The notes under the pieces are model-generated. The model was not told where the DNA came from. It saw only the letters and a program-made list of their open reading frames with translations, and searched no databases. A program made the translations under genes and the position numbers. This document shows, piece after piece, positions 17,053-24,766 of a stretch of 43,614 bases of DNA. Origin of the DNA: Oscillospiraceae bacterium (GTDB taxonomy: Bacteria; Bacillota; Clostridia; Oscillospirales; JAAYXM01); assembly GCA_017439555.1 (NCBI GenBank), contig JAFSIZ010000118.1, positions 1 to 43,614 on the forward strand, read 5' to 3'. The first letter of the stretch is position 1. Each line of letters begins with the position of its first letter.

Positions 17053-17175
17053 AATACTCTCCGTTTATTTTTCATTTTATATAACAGTTTATTTGAGGTT
17101 ATCCTCTTATTTTTTTATCTTATCATATTTTGAAAGCAATATCAAACAGCCCGAACTTTGCCACGAGCATCAGAA

Positions 17176-17273
17176 TTCGTTATATTTTTATCAAAATTTT
17201 GTCTGTTTTTTAACAATAGATGTTTATTTTTTAACAATTATTGTGTTTTTCGTCACTTTATTGTATAATAAAT
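17176..17273 (+). promoter_or_regulatory. hppA: hppA promoter and operator, copy A of a duplicated ~98-base element
   Basis: The element matches 19543-19640 without gaps, with about 15 differences by eye. It holds a 30-base imperfect palindrome (17214-17243; arms CAATAnnTGTT and AACAnnTATTG), a -35 TTGTGT (17241-17246), a 17-base spacer and a perfect -10 TATAAT (17264-17269). The palindrome overlaps the -35, as a repressor operator would. The octamer TTAACAAT also repeats directly at a 21-base distance. The ~105-base leader to hppA contains a small AAGAGC/GCTCTT hairpin near 17310. Confidence 0.7.
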
Positions 17274-17382
17274 TCGGTTTCGAGTTTTTTTACGCAATGA
17301 AAAAAATAAGAGCCCACAGCTCTTGTCCGATTTATCATCAATATCGGCAGAGAGCAAATTCAATTTTCAGGAGGCAAAAGCC

Positions 17383-19485
17383 ATGACCCCCTATTTCATC
17401 GTTCTCGCAGTTATCGTCCTTGCGTTTGCGTATGTTGCGTTCAACTATACACGCATCCGCAAAATGGATGAGGGCACCCCGGAAATGGCAGAAATGGCTG
17501 CGATAATCCGCAGCGGTTCTTCTACTTTTATGAAGACGGAATACAAGACAATCACCGTCGTTGTCATTCTCGTCGCACTCGTCTTTTCACTCTTCATTGA
17601 AAAGACCAGCGGTATAACCTTCATTATGGGCGCCGCAATGAGTAGCATCGTCTGCGTGCTCGGTATGACAAGCGCGACGTATGCAAACGTCCGCACAGCA
17701 AACAAAGCAAGAGAATCCCTCTCAATCGGCGAAACCGTCAAGGTTGCGCTCTGCGGAGGAAGCATCTCCGGCCTCGCTGTTCAGGCCTTCGGTATGTTCG
17801 GCCTTGTCTCGGTTCTTCTTATGTGGGGCGGAATAGACCCTGATGCAGAGGGCACGGGCTTTATTGCAAACCTCGTCTGCAATCCGTCTGTTATGCGAGT
17901 TTCTACATATTCACTCGGTTGCTCGGTTGTTGCAATGTTCAACCGCGTTGCAGGCGGTAACTATACGAAAGCGGCTGATATCTCCGCTGATATCCTCGCA
18001 AAAATCCGCCACGATATGCCCGAGGATGACAGCCGTGTCCCGAACGTCGTTGCCGACTTTATCGGCGATAATGTAAACGATATCGCAGGCAACTGCTCCG
18101 ACCTTCTCGAGAGCTTTGTTGCAACAATGTCTGCAGCTATTATGATCGCAGTTACCAACTTCTCCGGTCTCGGCCCGGAAATCTTCACAGCAACCTCAGT
18201 TTTCCCGATAATTCTTGCAGGTGGTGGCCTTGTCGGCTGTCTTCTCGGCCTCGGCTTTGCAGCTATCCGCAAGATGGGCGACAATCCCTCCCGCGAGCTC
18301 AACCTTGCAACCTGGATTTCTGCCGGTCTCACGCTCGTAATCGGCCTCGTTGCTTCTTATGTAATGTTCAAGGATGTATCTATCGAAAGCTTCCGCCTCG
18401 GCTGGTGGAGCCCGTGGATCGCGAGCGTTCTCGGCATCATCTGCGGAATTGCAATCGGCACAATTACAGAATATTATACAAGCGCAGATTTCAAGCCCAC
18501 AAAGGAGCTTGCTGAAATGGCAAAGGACGGCGAGAGCTTCGTCATCACAAAGGGCGATGCTATCGGCTCAAGAAGCTGCCTTGCACCTATTCTCCTCATC
18601 GGCATTGCTCTCGTTGTTTCCGGTATCATCTGCGGCACCTATGGTATCGCAATCTCCGCGCTCGGTATGCTTGCTTTCGTCGGCGCAACGGTTTCCATCG
18701 ATGCATTCGGCCCGATTGCCGATAACGCAGGTGGCCTTGCAGAATCCTGTCACCTCGCTCCTGAGGTTCGCGTAATCACAGATAAGCTCGATTCCGTCGG
18801 CAACACGACAGCCGCTATCGGTAAGGGTTTTGCAATCGGCTCTGCGGCATTTGCAACAGTTTCGCTTATCACCGCTTATGTCGGCAACTACTCTGCAGGT
18901 GAGCCGATACTCAATATGGCAAGCTTTATCGTCGTTGCAGGCGCAATCATCGGCGGCGCACTTGTCGAATATTTCTCTGCTCTTCTGACAGACAACACAA
19001 TCGAATCCGCACGTCTTATGGCAGAAGAAGGCGACCGCCAGCTTTCTGTTCCCGGCGTTCTCGAAGGCACCGTAAAGCCCGATTACAACAAGTGTGTCGA
19101 GATGGCAGCAAAGCAGGCTCTTAAAAAGATGCTCGTTCCCTCAATGCTCGCGCTCCTTATCCCGATTGTCGGCGGTTTCCTCTTCGGTGTTGAGTTCGTC
19201 GGCGGCATCCTCGTCGGTGCAACTGTCTGCGCTATTCCGCGCGCAATATTTATGGGCAACTCAGGCGGCGCATTCGACAATGCAAAGAAGTGTATTGAAA
19301 GCGGAGCAATCGAAGGCCACGGCAAGGGCTCAGATGCTCACAAAGCAGCTGTTACCGGTGATACAGTCGGCGACACACGTAAGGACGTTGTCGGCGTTGC
19401 GCTTGACATCTTTATCAAGATGATGTCCACTGTCGCAAACACGCTTGTAACCGTTATCCGCAGCTTCACGCTCTTCAGATTCTGA
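17383..19485 (+). CDS. hppA: Membrane-bound ion-translocating pyrophosphatase
   Basis: This 700-residue, about 16-span pump couples PPi hydrolysis to Na+ and/or H+ export. The start MTPYFIV is chosen for CAGGAGG eight bases upstream; an earlier TTG start lacks one. The substrate-site residues of the family are kept in TKAADISAD, MPEDDSR and ADFIGDNVND (four aligned Asp), and in DNAKK and GKGSDAHKAAVTGDTVGD near the C-terminus. GNTTAAIGKG has Ala where K+-independent enzymes have Lys, which suggests K+ dependence. Glu in LLESF fits a Na+ or dual pump. The motifs are divergent: DNVND for DNVGD, ISADILAKIR for VGADLVGK, and DVVGV for DTSGP. It is a single-gene unit with promoter and terminator. 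Confidence 0.92.
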   Translation: MTPYFIVLAVIVLAFAYVAFNYTRIRKMDEGTPEMAEMAAIIRSGSSTFMKTEYKTITVVVILVALVFSLFIEKTSGITFIMGAAMSSIVCVLGMTSATYANVRTANKARESLSIGETVKVALCGGSISGLAVQAFGMFGLVSVLLMWGGIDPDAEGTGFIANLVCNPSVMRVSTYSLGCSVVAMFNRVAGGNYTKAADISADILAKIRHDMPEDDSRVPNVVADFIGDNVNDIAGNCSDLLESFVATMSAAIMIAVTNFSGLGPEIFTATSVFPIILAGGGLVGCLLGLGFAAIRKMGDNPSRELNLATWISAGLTLVIGLVASYVMFKDVSIESFRLGWWSPWIASVLGIICGIAIGTITEYYTSADFKPTKELAEMAKDGESFVITKGDAIGSRSCLAPILLIGIALVVSGIICGTYGIAISALGMLAFVGATVSIDAFGPIADNAGGLAESCHLAPEVRVITDKLDSVGNTTAAIGKGFAIGSAAFATVSLITAYVGNYSAGEPILNMASFIVVAGAIIGGALVEYFSALLTDNTIESARLMAEEGDRQLSVPGVLEGTVKPDYNKCVEMAAKQALKKMLVPSMLALLIPIVGGFLFGVEFVGGILVGATVCAIPRAIFMGNSGGAFDNAKKCIESGAIEGHGKGSDAHKAAVTGDTVGDTRKDVVGVALDIFIKMMSTVANTLVTVIRSFTLFRF

Positions 19486-19507
19486 GCATAACAAACAAAA
19501 ACTGACA

Positions 19508-19556
19508 AAAACTCCGTTTCGGTAACTTTTCCGAAGCGGAGTTTCGTTATATTTTT
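19508..19556 (+). terminator. hppA terminator
   Basis: A 14-base stem (about 19508-19522 with 19531-19544, AAACTCCGTTTCGG paired with CCGAAGCGGAGTTT) is followed by CGTTATATTTTT. The tail overlaps the start of the duplicated promoter element. Confidence 0.75.
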
Positions 19557-19640
19557 GTCGAAATGTCGTCCGCATTTTAACAATAGATGTTTATTTTTTA
19601 ACAACTATTGCATTTTAAATAACTTTATTGTATAATATAT
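19543..19640 (+). promoter_or_regulatory. Promoter and operator, copy B of the duplicated element
   Basis: This is the same element as 17176-17273. The palindrome lies at 19581-19610 with both arms intact, the -35 TTGCAT at 19608-19613, a 17-base spacer, and the -10 TATAAT at 19631-19636. It reads into a region without an ORF that has its own hairpins and terminator. Confidence 0.7.
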
Positions 19641-19643
19641 CCA

Positions 19644-19766
19644 CTAAGGGAAATTCTGTTTTTTTGCGGAAAACAGAACTGTTTGCAGATTAATGCTTCC
19701 CTTACATAAAATACCTCAAAATAAAACCGGGCAGGCGATGCTTTTTGCATCGCCTGTCTGGTTTTT
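19644..19766 (+). ncRNA. Candidate structured small RNA
   Basis: It begins at the predicted start of promoter copy B and has no coding frame. An outer helix TAAGGGAA/TTCCCTTA (19645-19652 with 19697-19704) encloses a nine-pair hairpin TTCTGTTTT/AAAACAGAA (19654-19662 with 19670-19678). A ~20-base single-stranded A-rich linker leads to a strong terminator (19723-19741 with 19747-19765) ending in TTTTT. Length is about 120 bases. The downstream surface-protein gene has its own promoter, so this is not simply its leader. I do not recognise a known RNA family. Confidence 0.55.
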
Positions 19767-19806
19767 ACTCTTTTGTAAACGTTCCTCCGCGTCACACGTT
19801 AAAATA

Positions 19807-19835
19807 TTGACATTGTCATATGGATAATATATACT
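19807..19835 (+). promoter_or_regulatory. Promoter of the BspA-like gene
   Basis: A consensus -35 TTGACA (19807-19812), a 17-base spacer and a -10 TATACT (19830-19835) lie 40 bases upstream of the start codon. Confidence 0.7.
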
Positions 19836-19875
19836 GTAAATAAAGAAGCTGTATGCAGAAGGGAGCAATGACAAT

Positions 19876-22800
19876 ATGAAGAAATTAAAAATTGCATTTT
19901 TTGCTGCCATTGCGCTGTGTGCAATCCTGCTTTATGGTTCGTCCGCAAGTGCCGCAATTGTCGATTCGGGCATGTGTGGTGAGAACGTCTCGTGGGTATT
20001 CGATGACAGCGGATGCCTCACAATTTCGGGAACCGGCGCGATGGAGGATTATGAAAACGAAACGGATCAGCCGTGGTATGATTATAAGTATCCGGGTTTA
20101 AATACCGCGATACAAAAATTAGTCATCGAAGAAGGTATAACGAGAATAGGAAACAATGCTTTCCGCTATTGCGGTCAGATTCTCGATGTGTCTCTTCCAA
20201 ATACTCTTGAAAGAATCGGAGATAGTGCATTTTACGGTGTAAGTCAGCTTTCGGAAATTAAGTTCCCGTCTTCATTGAGAATAATAGGTGCAAATGCCTT
20301 CGAAAAATGCTATGGTTTTACAAAAATTGAAATTCCATATGGCGTTGAAGAAGTCGGAAACGGAGCATTTGCAAGCATTGGCTATGGCTTGAAAGAAGTT
20401 TCTGTGTCGGAAGGCAATATAGGAGCGAGCGCATTTTCAAATAACTACGGGCTTGAAAAGGTTACTCTTGGTGAAGATGTCGTAAGTATTTCGGAAATGG
20501 CATTTTTCGGATGTGAGTCGATAAAAGAAATAACCATACCTGAGTCTGTTGATTATATAGGCGCGGGCGCTTTCAAGGGTTGCTCTGCGCTTGAGAAAAT
20601 TTCTTTTTCGAGCGGCACATATATAGATGAATCGGCATTTGATGTGGGTTCAACCTCCGAAACTCCGACAGGATGCGACGTTTATATACCCGATATGCAG
20701 GTGTGGTATGATATGAGCTTTGCAAATGCAAAAGCTAATCCGCTTTATGCAGGCGGAAAAATCTATGTAGACGGAGCTCTTTTGACCGAGCTTGTTGTGC
20801 CGTCTGATATTTGGGGGATAAATTATTATAGCTTTGCGAATTGTGCGGAACTTAAAATCGTGACGTTGGAAAACGGCGTCGGTAAGATTTGCGACGGTGC
20901 TTTTAGCGGATGCAAGGATTTAGAGAAGATTATAATTCCCGAGACTGTTGCGTGGGTAGGAAACGACGCTTTTGCAAACTGCACAAAGCTGACGGTGTAC
21001 GGAACGCCATATAGTGCAGCAGAGGCATATTGCACTATAAACTCCATCCCGTTTGTCGGGGCTGCAAGTGAAGGAATTGTATCTTCGGGAACCTGTGGTG
21101 ATGGTCTTGCGTGGGCGCTCAATGATGACGGTGTGTTGATAATTTACGGCACAGGAAAAATGTATGATTATAACTTTGCAGATCCTGCGCCTTGGGATTC
21201 GTCAAAAGAAAGTATAAAATCAGTTATAATTAAGTTCGGTGTAACATATATCGGCAAGTGCGCATTTGAAAACTGTGCGAATATTGAAGAGACTACAATT
21301 CCCAAAGGTGTAGCAAGCATCGGAAAAAATGCGTTCCGTGGTTGCACAAATCTCACGATTTACGGTTATTGGCACAGCACGGCGCAAACATATGCAAATG
21401 AAAATTCAATCGCGTTCAGTCTGCTTAGCGAAAATGGGATCATGGCTTCGGGAGCTTGTGGTGATAAGCTTTCATGGATGCTTGATGGAGAAGGCAGACT
21501 GACAGTTTATGGCATGGGTAGGATGACAAATTATACAGCTGAAAATCCTGCGCCATGGCATTCAATCCGTGACAGAATAAAGATAGTCTGGTTGGACAAC
21601 GGAGTAATGAGTATCGGAGATTATGCATTCGATTCTTGCTTGAATCTTACGAGATTGGTTGTGCCGTCAAGCTTATCCAATATCGGTGTGAATGCATTTT
21701 GGGGCTGCGCAGGGCTTGAGGGGCGAGGATTTCTTGAAAGCACGTCTTCATCGGATGAAGAATGGTCGAGAGTTTTTATTGAAAGCGGAAATGAACTGCT
21801 CATAGAAAAAAGTCGGTATAAATTCACACCATACACCGGTTACATTGCATCTTCTGAAAGAGTATATGATGCGGATAAAAATGAATATTATCTGCAAATG
21901 ACACTTATTTGTGCGGATGGAAAATTCGCAGCAAGAACCACCACGGACATCAGGGATTTTGACAGTGAGACTTATGATTTCTCGGGAGCGGTAGGCGCGC
22001 TTGGAAAGAATCAACCTTTTGCGGTGGGAACGTTTGCTGAGTTTACAGTTAACTATGAAGGCGAAGTTGAAAGGCTTGACAATCGCAATACGAAAAGAAT
22101 TTCAAAAAGTGTTGAATTTACTGGGGACACTGCAAACAGGGGATTATACCTTGTAAATGTAACAGCTAATCGCAACGGCGTTCTCTATTTCATCAACGCG
22201 AATGTTGAAATATCGGGGGATGCAACTGCATACGAGAATGCGATAGCAAATGCGTTTTCCTTGAATTTTGGCGAAAACGGCTATGAGATTGTCAGCGTTT
22301 ACGGTAATGGATATGTAGGCAGAACTATTGTAAAACTTCCATCTCGTGGTGATACACTTGTTGATGGAACGGGAAACGCTATCATCAAAGTTGATGAGAA
22401 CGGTGAAGTTGTAAAGGTGTTCTCATTTGTTGACGGATTCACACTTGAAGAACGTGAAGAAGTAATCGAATATTCATTTGCTCAATCCGTGCAGATAGGT
22501 CTTATCGAGCCGTGGTTCTTAAAGGCTAATGCCCGTGTCTACACCGATGAAAATCCGATAAATATTGACTATTCAACGCTCATTGATTATGGCGCATATT
22601 TCATCCGCGCAAGCGAGCTTGAAAACGTGAATGCAACGCCCGAGACCTTGACCGCTGAAGATATCATAAATGACGCGGATTCAATAAAATGCTCAAAGAA
22701 GAGCGGAACGGCGACGGTTGACGGAAGCTATATCACGGCAAGCTACGACAAAGGGCTTTATACATATGAAATGGGAGATTCGATCTTCGTTCTCTTCTAT

Positions 22801-23565
22801 ATTGAGGATGCGAACGGAATTCAATATCTGCCGATTCGTGAGCGCAATATGAAAGAGCTTCTGGAAAAAAGAAAGAACGATACCGAAAACTTTGCCAATG
22901 CTTTAGAGCGAAACGTATATACCGCGATGGATAAGCTTGAGCTTGATATCGGAGCATACAGAGCACAGTTTGCTAAAATTGAAGAACTGCCGAAACAGGC
23001 GGCGCCGATGCTTTCGGAGTATGTTGAGAAAAACGGAGCGTTTGAAGACGAAACGGTAAAGAACTACACATTTAAAAATTCCGTTCAGTTGATTCTTGTC
23101 GAGCCTTGGGGGCTCAAAGTCAATTCAAGAGTTTTTGACGATGCAAATCCGATAAATATCAACTATGACAGTGTCGAGGAATTCGGAGCAATCATATATT
23201 ATGATACCGAAGGAAACGTTGATTCAATGACTGCGGAAGAGCTCAGAACAAAGAGCGATGCATATGTGTTCAGTAGTAAAAACGGAGATGCAGCTGTTGA
23301 CGGAAGCTACATCACGGCGCTTTATAACAAAGATATATTCACTTATCAGCTCGACAGCAACGCCTATGTAATGTTTTATATAAAGGATGCAGACGGCTAT
23401 CACTACGGTGACGTAAAGATCCGCAATGCATATGAGCTTGCAAAGGAAAGAGCGCAGGATACATCGGGCAACTTCGGTGAAAAGGAAAAAACGGTCTATC
23501 AGGATATGGTGGCAATGTACGAGGCTGTCAAGGCATATCGGGACGACTATTTTGGAAATAATTGA
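19876..23565 (+). CDS. Large BspA-like leucine-rich-repeat surface protein
   Basis: This is a 1229-residue secreted protein. A signal peptide spans residues 1-27. Residues 30-620 are LRR_5/BspA repeats (I.NNAF..C, L..I..P.....IG..AF). Three copies of a ~65-residue module beginning SG.CG..(L/V).W.(L/F) start near residues 31, 399 and 521. A beta-rich region follows at about 640-840. A ~170-residue module then occurs twice: about 865-1035 (SVQIGLIEPWFLKANARVY) and about 1063-1225 (SVQLILVEPWGLKVNSRVF). No SLH, LPXTG or choline-binding anchor is seen, so the attachment route is unknown. AGGGAG lies 11 bases before the start. A 43-residue peptide gene follows 25 bases downstream and is probably cotranscribed. 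BspA-type repeats usually mediate adhesion. Confidence 0.88.
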   Translation: MKKLKIAFFAAIALCAILLYGSSASAAIVDSGMCGENVSWVFDDSGCLTISGTGAMEDYENETDQPWYDYKYPGLNTAIQKLVIEEGITRIGNNAFRYCGQILDVSLPNTLERIGDSAFYGVSQLSEIKFPSSLRIIGANAFEKCYGFTKIEIPYGVEEVGNGAFASIGYGLKEVSVSEGNIGASAFSNNYGLEKVTLGEDVVSISEMAFFGCESIKEITIPESVDYIGAGAFKGCSALEKISFSSGTYIDESAFDVGSTSETPTGCDVYIPDMQVWYDMSFANAKANPLYAGGKIYVDGALLTELVVPSDIWGINYYSFANCAELKIVTLENGVGKICDGAFSGCKDLEKIIIPETVAWVGNDAFANCTKLTVYGTPYSAAEAYCTINSIPFVGAASEGIVSSGTCGDGLAWALNDDGVLIIYGTGKMYDYNFADPAPWDSSKESIKSVIIKFGVTYIGKCAFENCANIEETTIPKGVASIGKNAFRGCTNLTIYGYWHSTAQTYANENSIAFSLLSENGIMASGACGDKLSWMLDGEGRLTVYGMGRMTNYTAENPAPWHSIRDRIKIVWLDNGVMSIGDYAFDSCLNLTRLVVPSSLSNIGVNAFWGCAGLEGRGFLESTSSSDEEWSRVFIESGNELLIEKSRYKFTPYTGYIASSERVYDADKNEYYLQMTLICADGKFAARTTTDIRDFDSETYDFSGAVGALGKNQPFAVGTFAEFTVNYEGEVERLDNRNTKRISKSVEFTGDTANRGLYLVNVTANRNGVLYFINANVEISGDATAYENAIANAFSLNFGENGYEIVSVYGNGYVGRTIVKLPSRGDTLVDGTGNAIIKVDENGEVVKVFSFVDGFTLEEREEVIEYSFAQSVQIGLIEPWFLKANARVYTDENPINIDYSTLIDYGAYFIRASELENVNATPETLTAEDIINDADSIKCSKKSGTATVDGSYITASYDKGLYTYEMGDSIFVLFYIEDANGIQYLPIRERNMKELLEKRKNDTENFANALERNVYTAMDKLELDIGAYRAQFAKIEELPKQAAPMLSEYVEKNGAFEDETVKNYTFKNSVQLILVEPWGLKVNSRVFDDANPININYDSVEEFGAIIYYDTEGNVDSMTAEELRTKSDAYVFSSKNGDAAVDGSYITALYNKDIFTYQLDSNAYVMFYIKDADGYHYGDVKIRNAYELAKERAQDTSGNFGEKEKTVYQDMVAMYEAVKAYRDDYFGNN

Positions 23566-23590
23566 AAATGAGGAAAGGAGAAAATAAAAA

Positions 23591-23722
23591 ATGAAGTATG
23601 AAGCACCAAAAATGCAGATGATTGAAATTTCTGCAAACGATGTCATTATGACAAGCGGAATCACCGGCGGCAATGCGACGGGCAATGTCGGCGGAGGCGG
23701 CGCTCTCGAAGATCCGGAATAA
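23591..23722 (+). CDS. 43-residue peptide, MKY..P...I..DVI.TS family, copy 1
   Basis: This small ORF has AAAGGAG ten bases upstream. It opens MKYEAPKMQMIEISANDVIM, then TSG and a Gly-rich tail ending ALEDPE. There is no signal peptide and no Cys. It follows the BspA-like gene by 25 bases and precedes a shared terminator. A sister of 49 residues at 42997-43146 shares the N-terminal block and the same position behind another surface-protein gene. The Tyr-x-x-Pro plus later Thr pattern recalls leader peptides bound by RRE domains (for example lasso precursors), but no maturation enzyme is encoded nearby. Function unknown. Confidence 0.7.
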   Translation: MKYEAPKMQMIEISANDVIMTSGITGGNATGNVGGGGALEDPE

Positions 23723-23731
23723 TGATAAATG

Positions 23732-23771
23732 AAACCGAGCTGCGGCAAATTTTGCCACAGCTCGGTTTTTC
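23732..23771 (+). terminator. Terminator of the BspA-peptide unit
   Basis: An 11-base stem (23732-23742 with 23758-23768) with an inner GGCAAA/TTTGCC extension ends in five T. It lies ten bases past the peptide stop. Confidence 0.8.
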
Positions 23772-23788
23772 TATATATATTATAATTT

Positions 23789-24766
23789 TCAGCAAACGCC
23801 GGTTAAGAGGTGCTTCATCTTCTCGACAACGCCTTCGGGGTTGATGAGAACTGCATCCTCGAGGTTTCCTGCAAACGGCATTGCCGTTCTGAGGTTACCG
23901 TAGACAAGCGGCTCTGCATCGAGATAGTCAAAGCCTTCTTCGACAACGCGGCGGACGATTTCCGAACCGACCGAGAAGCCCGGAGTTGCTTCGTGGACAA
24001 TGAGGAGTCTGCCCGTCTTCTTGACGGAATTGAGAATTGCCTCAAAATCAAGCGGAACGATCGTGCGAAGGTCAATGAGCTCAACGGATGCATTCGGCAT
24101 CTTCTTGATAGCTTCCTGACATACGGGAACACCCATACCGTAGGTGACGATTGTGAGATCATTGCCTTCCTGCATAACGTTTGCTTTGCCGAGCGGAATT
24201 GTATATTCCTCATCGGGAAGCTCGATTACATCATAATAGAGGTTTCTGTTTTCCATAAAGATGCAGGGGGTGTTATCGCGGATTGCGCTCTTTAAAAGTC
24301 CCATTGCATCATATGCGTTTGACGGGATGATAACTTTGAATCCGGGAGTCTGGCAGAACCAACCCTCAAGGCTCTGTGAGTGCTGTGCCGCTTCTCGGGA
24401 GCCTGAGCCATACTGCGCGCGGAGAGTTATCGGAAGCTGCATCTGCCAGCCCGACATAAGGTCAGCCTTTGCCGCCTGGTTTACAAGCTGATCCATGCAA
24501 GCTGTTATAAAGTCCATATACATAATTTCTGTAACAGGGCGGAGACCTGCCATTGCCGCACCTACGCAAAGACCCGTGAAGCCTGCTTCGGAGATAGGCG
24601 TATCCATAGCGCGGATCGCACCGTACTTTTCATAGAGACCGCGTGTTGCGTTCCAGACGCCGCCGTATTCACCGACGTCCTCTGCGATAACGAAAACTTT
24701 GTCATCGCGTGCCATTTCTTCGTGTATTGCAGCATTGACGGCATCAAGCATATGTAATTTTCTCAT
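23789..24766 (-). CDS. 2-oxoacid dehydrogenase-type E1 component, beta subunit
   Basis: This 325-residue partner of the E1 alpha subunit completes the thiamine site in pyruvate/acetoin dehydrogenase-type enzymes. The transketolase pyrimidine-binding domain covers about 1-180, with VIAEDVGEYGG (catalytic Glu region), DTPISEAGF and the GSREAAQHSQS block. The C-terminal transketolase domain has IDLRTIVPLD and VHEATPGFSVGSEI. It overlaps E1 alpha by four bases (ATGA). Neither lipoyl E2 nor E3 is encoded in the window, so the electron or acyl acceptor is not evident. It is the last gene of the LacI-controlled cassette. Confidence 0.9.
   Translation of the reverse strand: MRKLHMLDAVNAAIHEEMARDDKVFVIAEDVGEYGGVWNATRGLYEKYGAIRAMDTPISEAGFTGLCVGAAMAGLRPVTEIMYMDFITACMDQLVNQAAKADLMSGWQMQLPITLRAQYGSGSREAAQHSQSLEGWFCQTPGFKVIIPSNAYDAMGLLKSAIRDNTPCIFMENRNLYYDVIELPDEEYTIPLGKANVMQEGNDLTIVTYGMGVPVCQEAIKKMPNASVELIDLRTIVPLDFEAILNSVKKTGRLLIVHEATPGFSVGSEIVRRVVEEGFDYLDAEPLVYGNLRTAMPFAGNLEDAVLINPEGVVEKMKHLLTGVC

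Noticed and set aside
19770-19790. CRE-like site (GTAAACGTTCC) upstream of the BspA-like gene
   Set aside because: It is only half palindromic and lies upstream of the promoter; the match to the window's LacI operator core is too short to support.
23591-23722. Complete lasso-peptide cluster around the small peptide
   Set aside because: Only the Y-x-x-P/T leader resemblance is present; no RRE protein, transglutaminase-like protease or asparagine-synthetase-like cyclase is encoded nearby.
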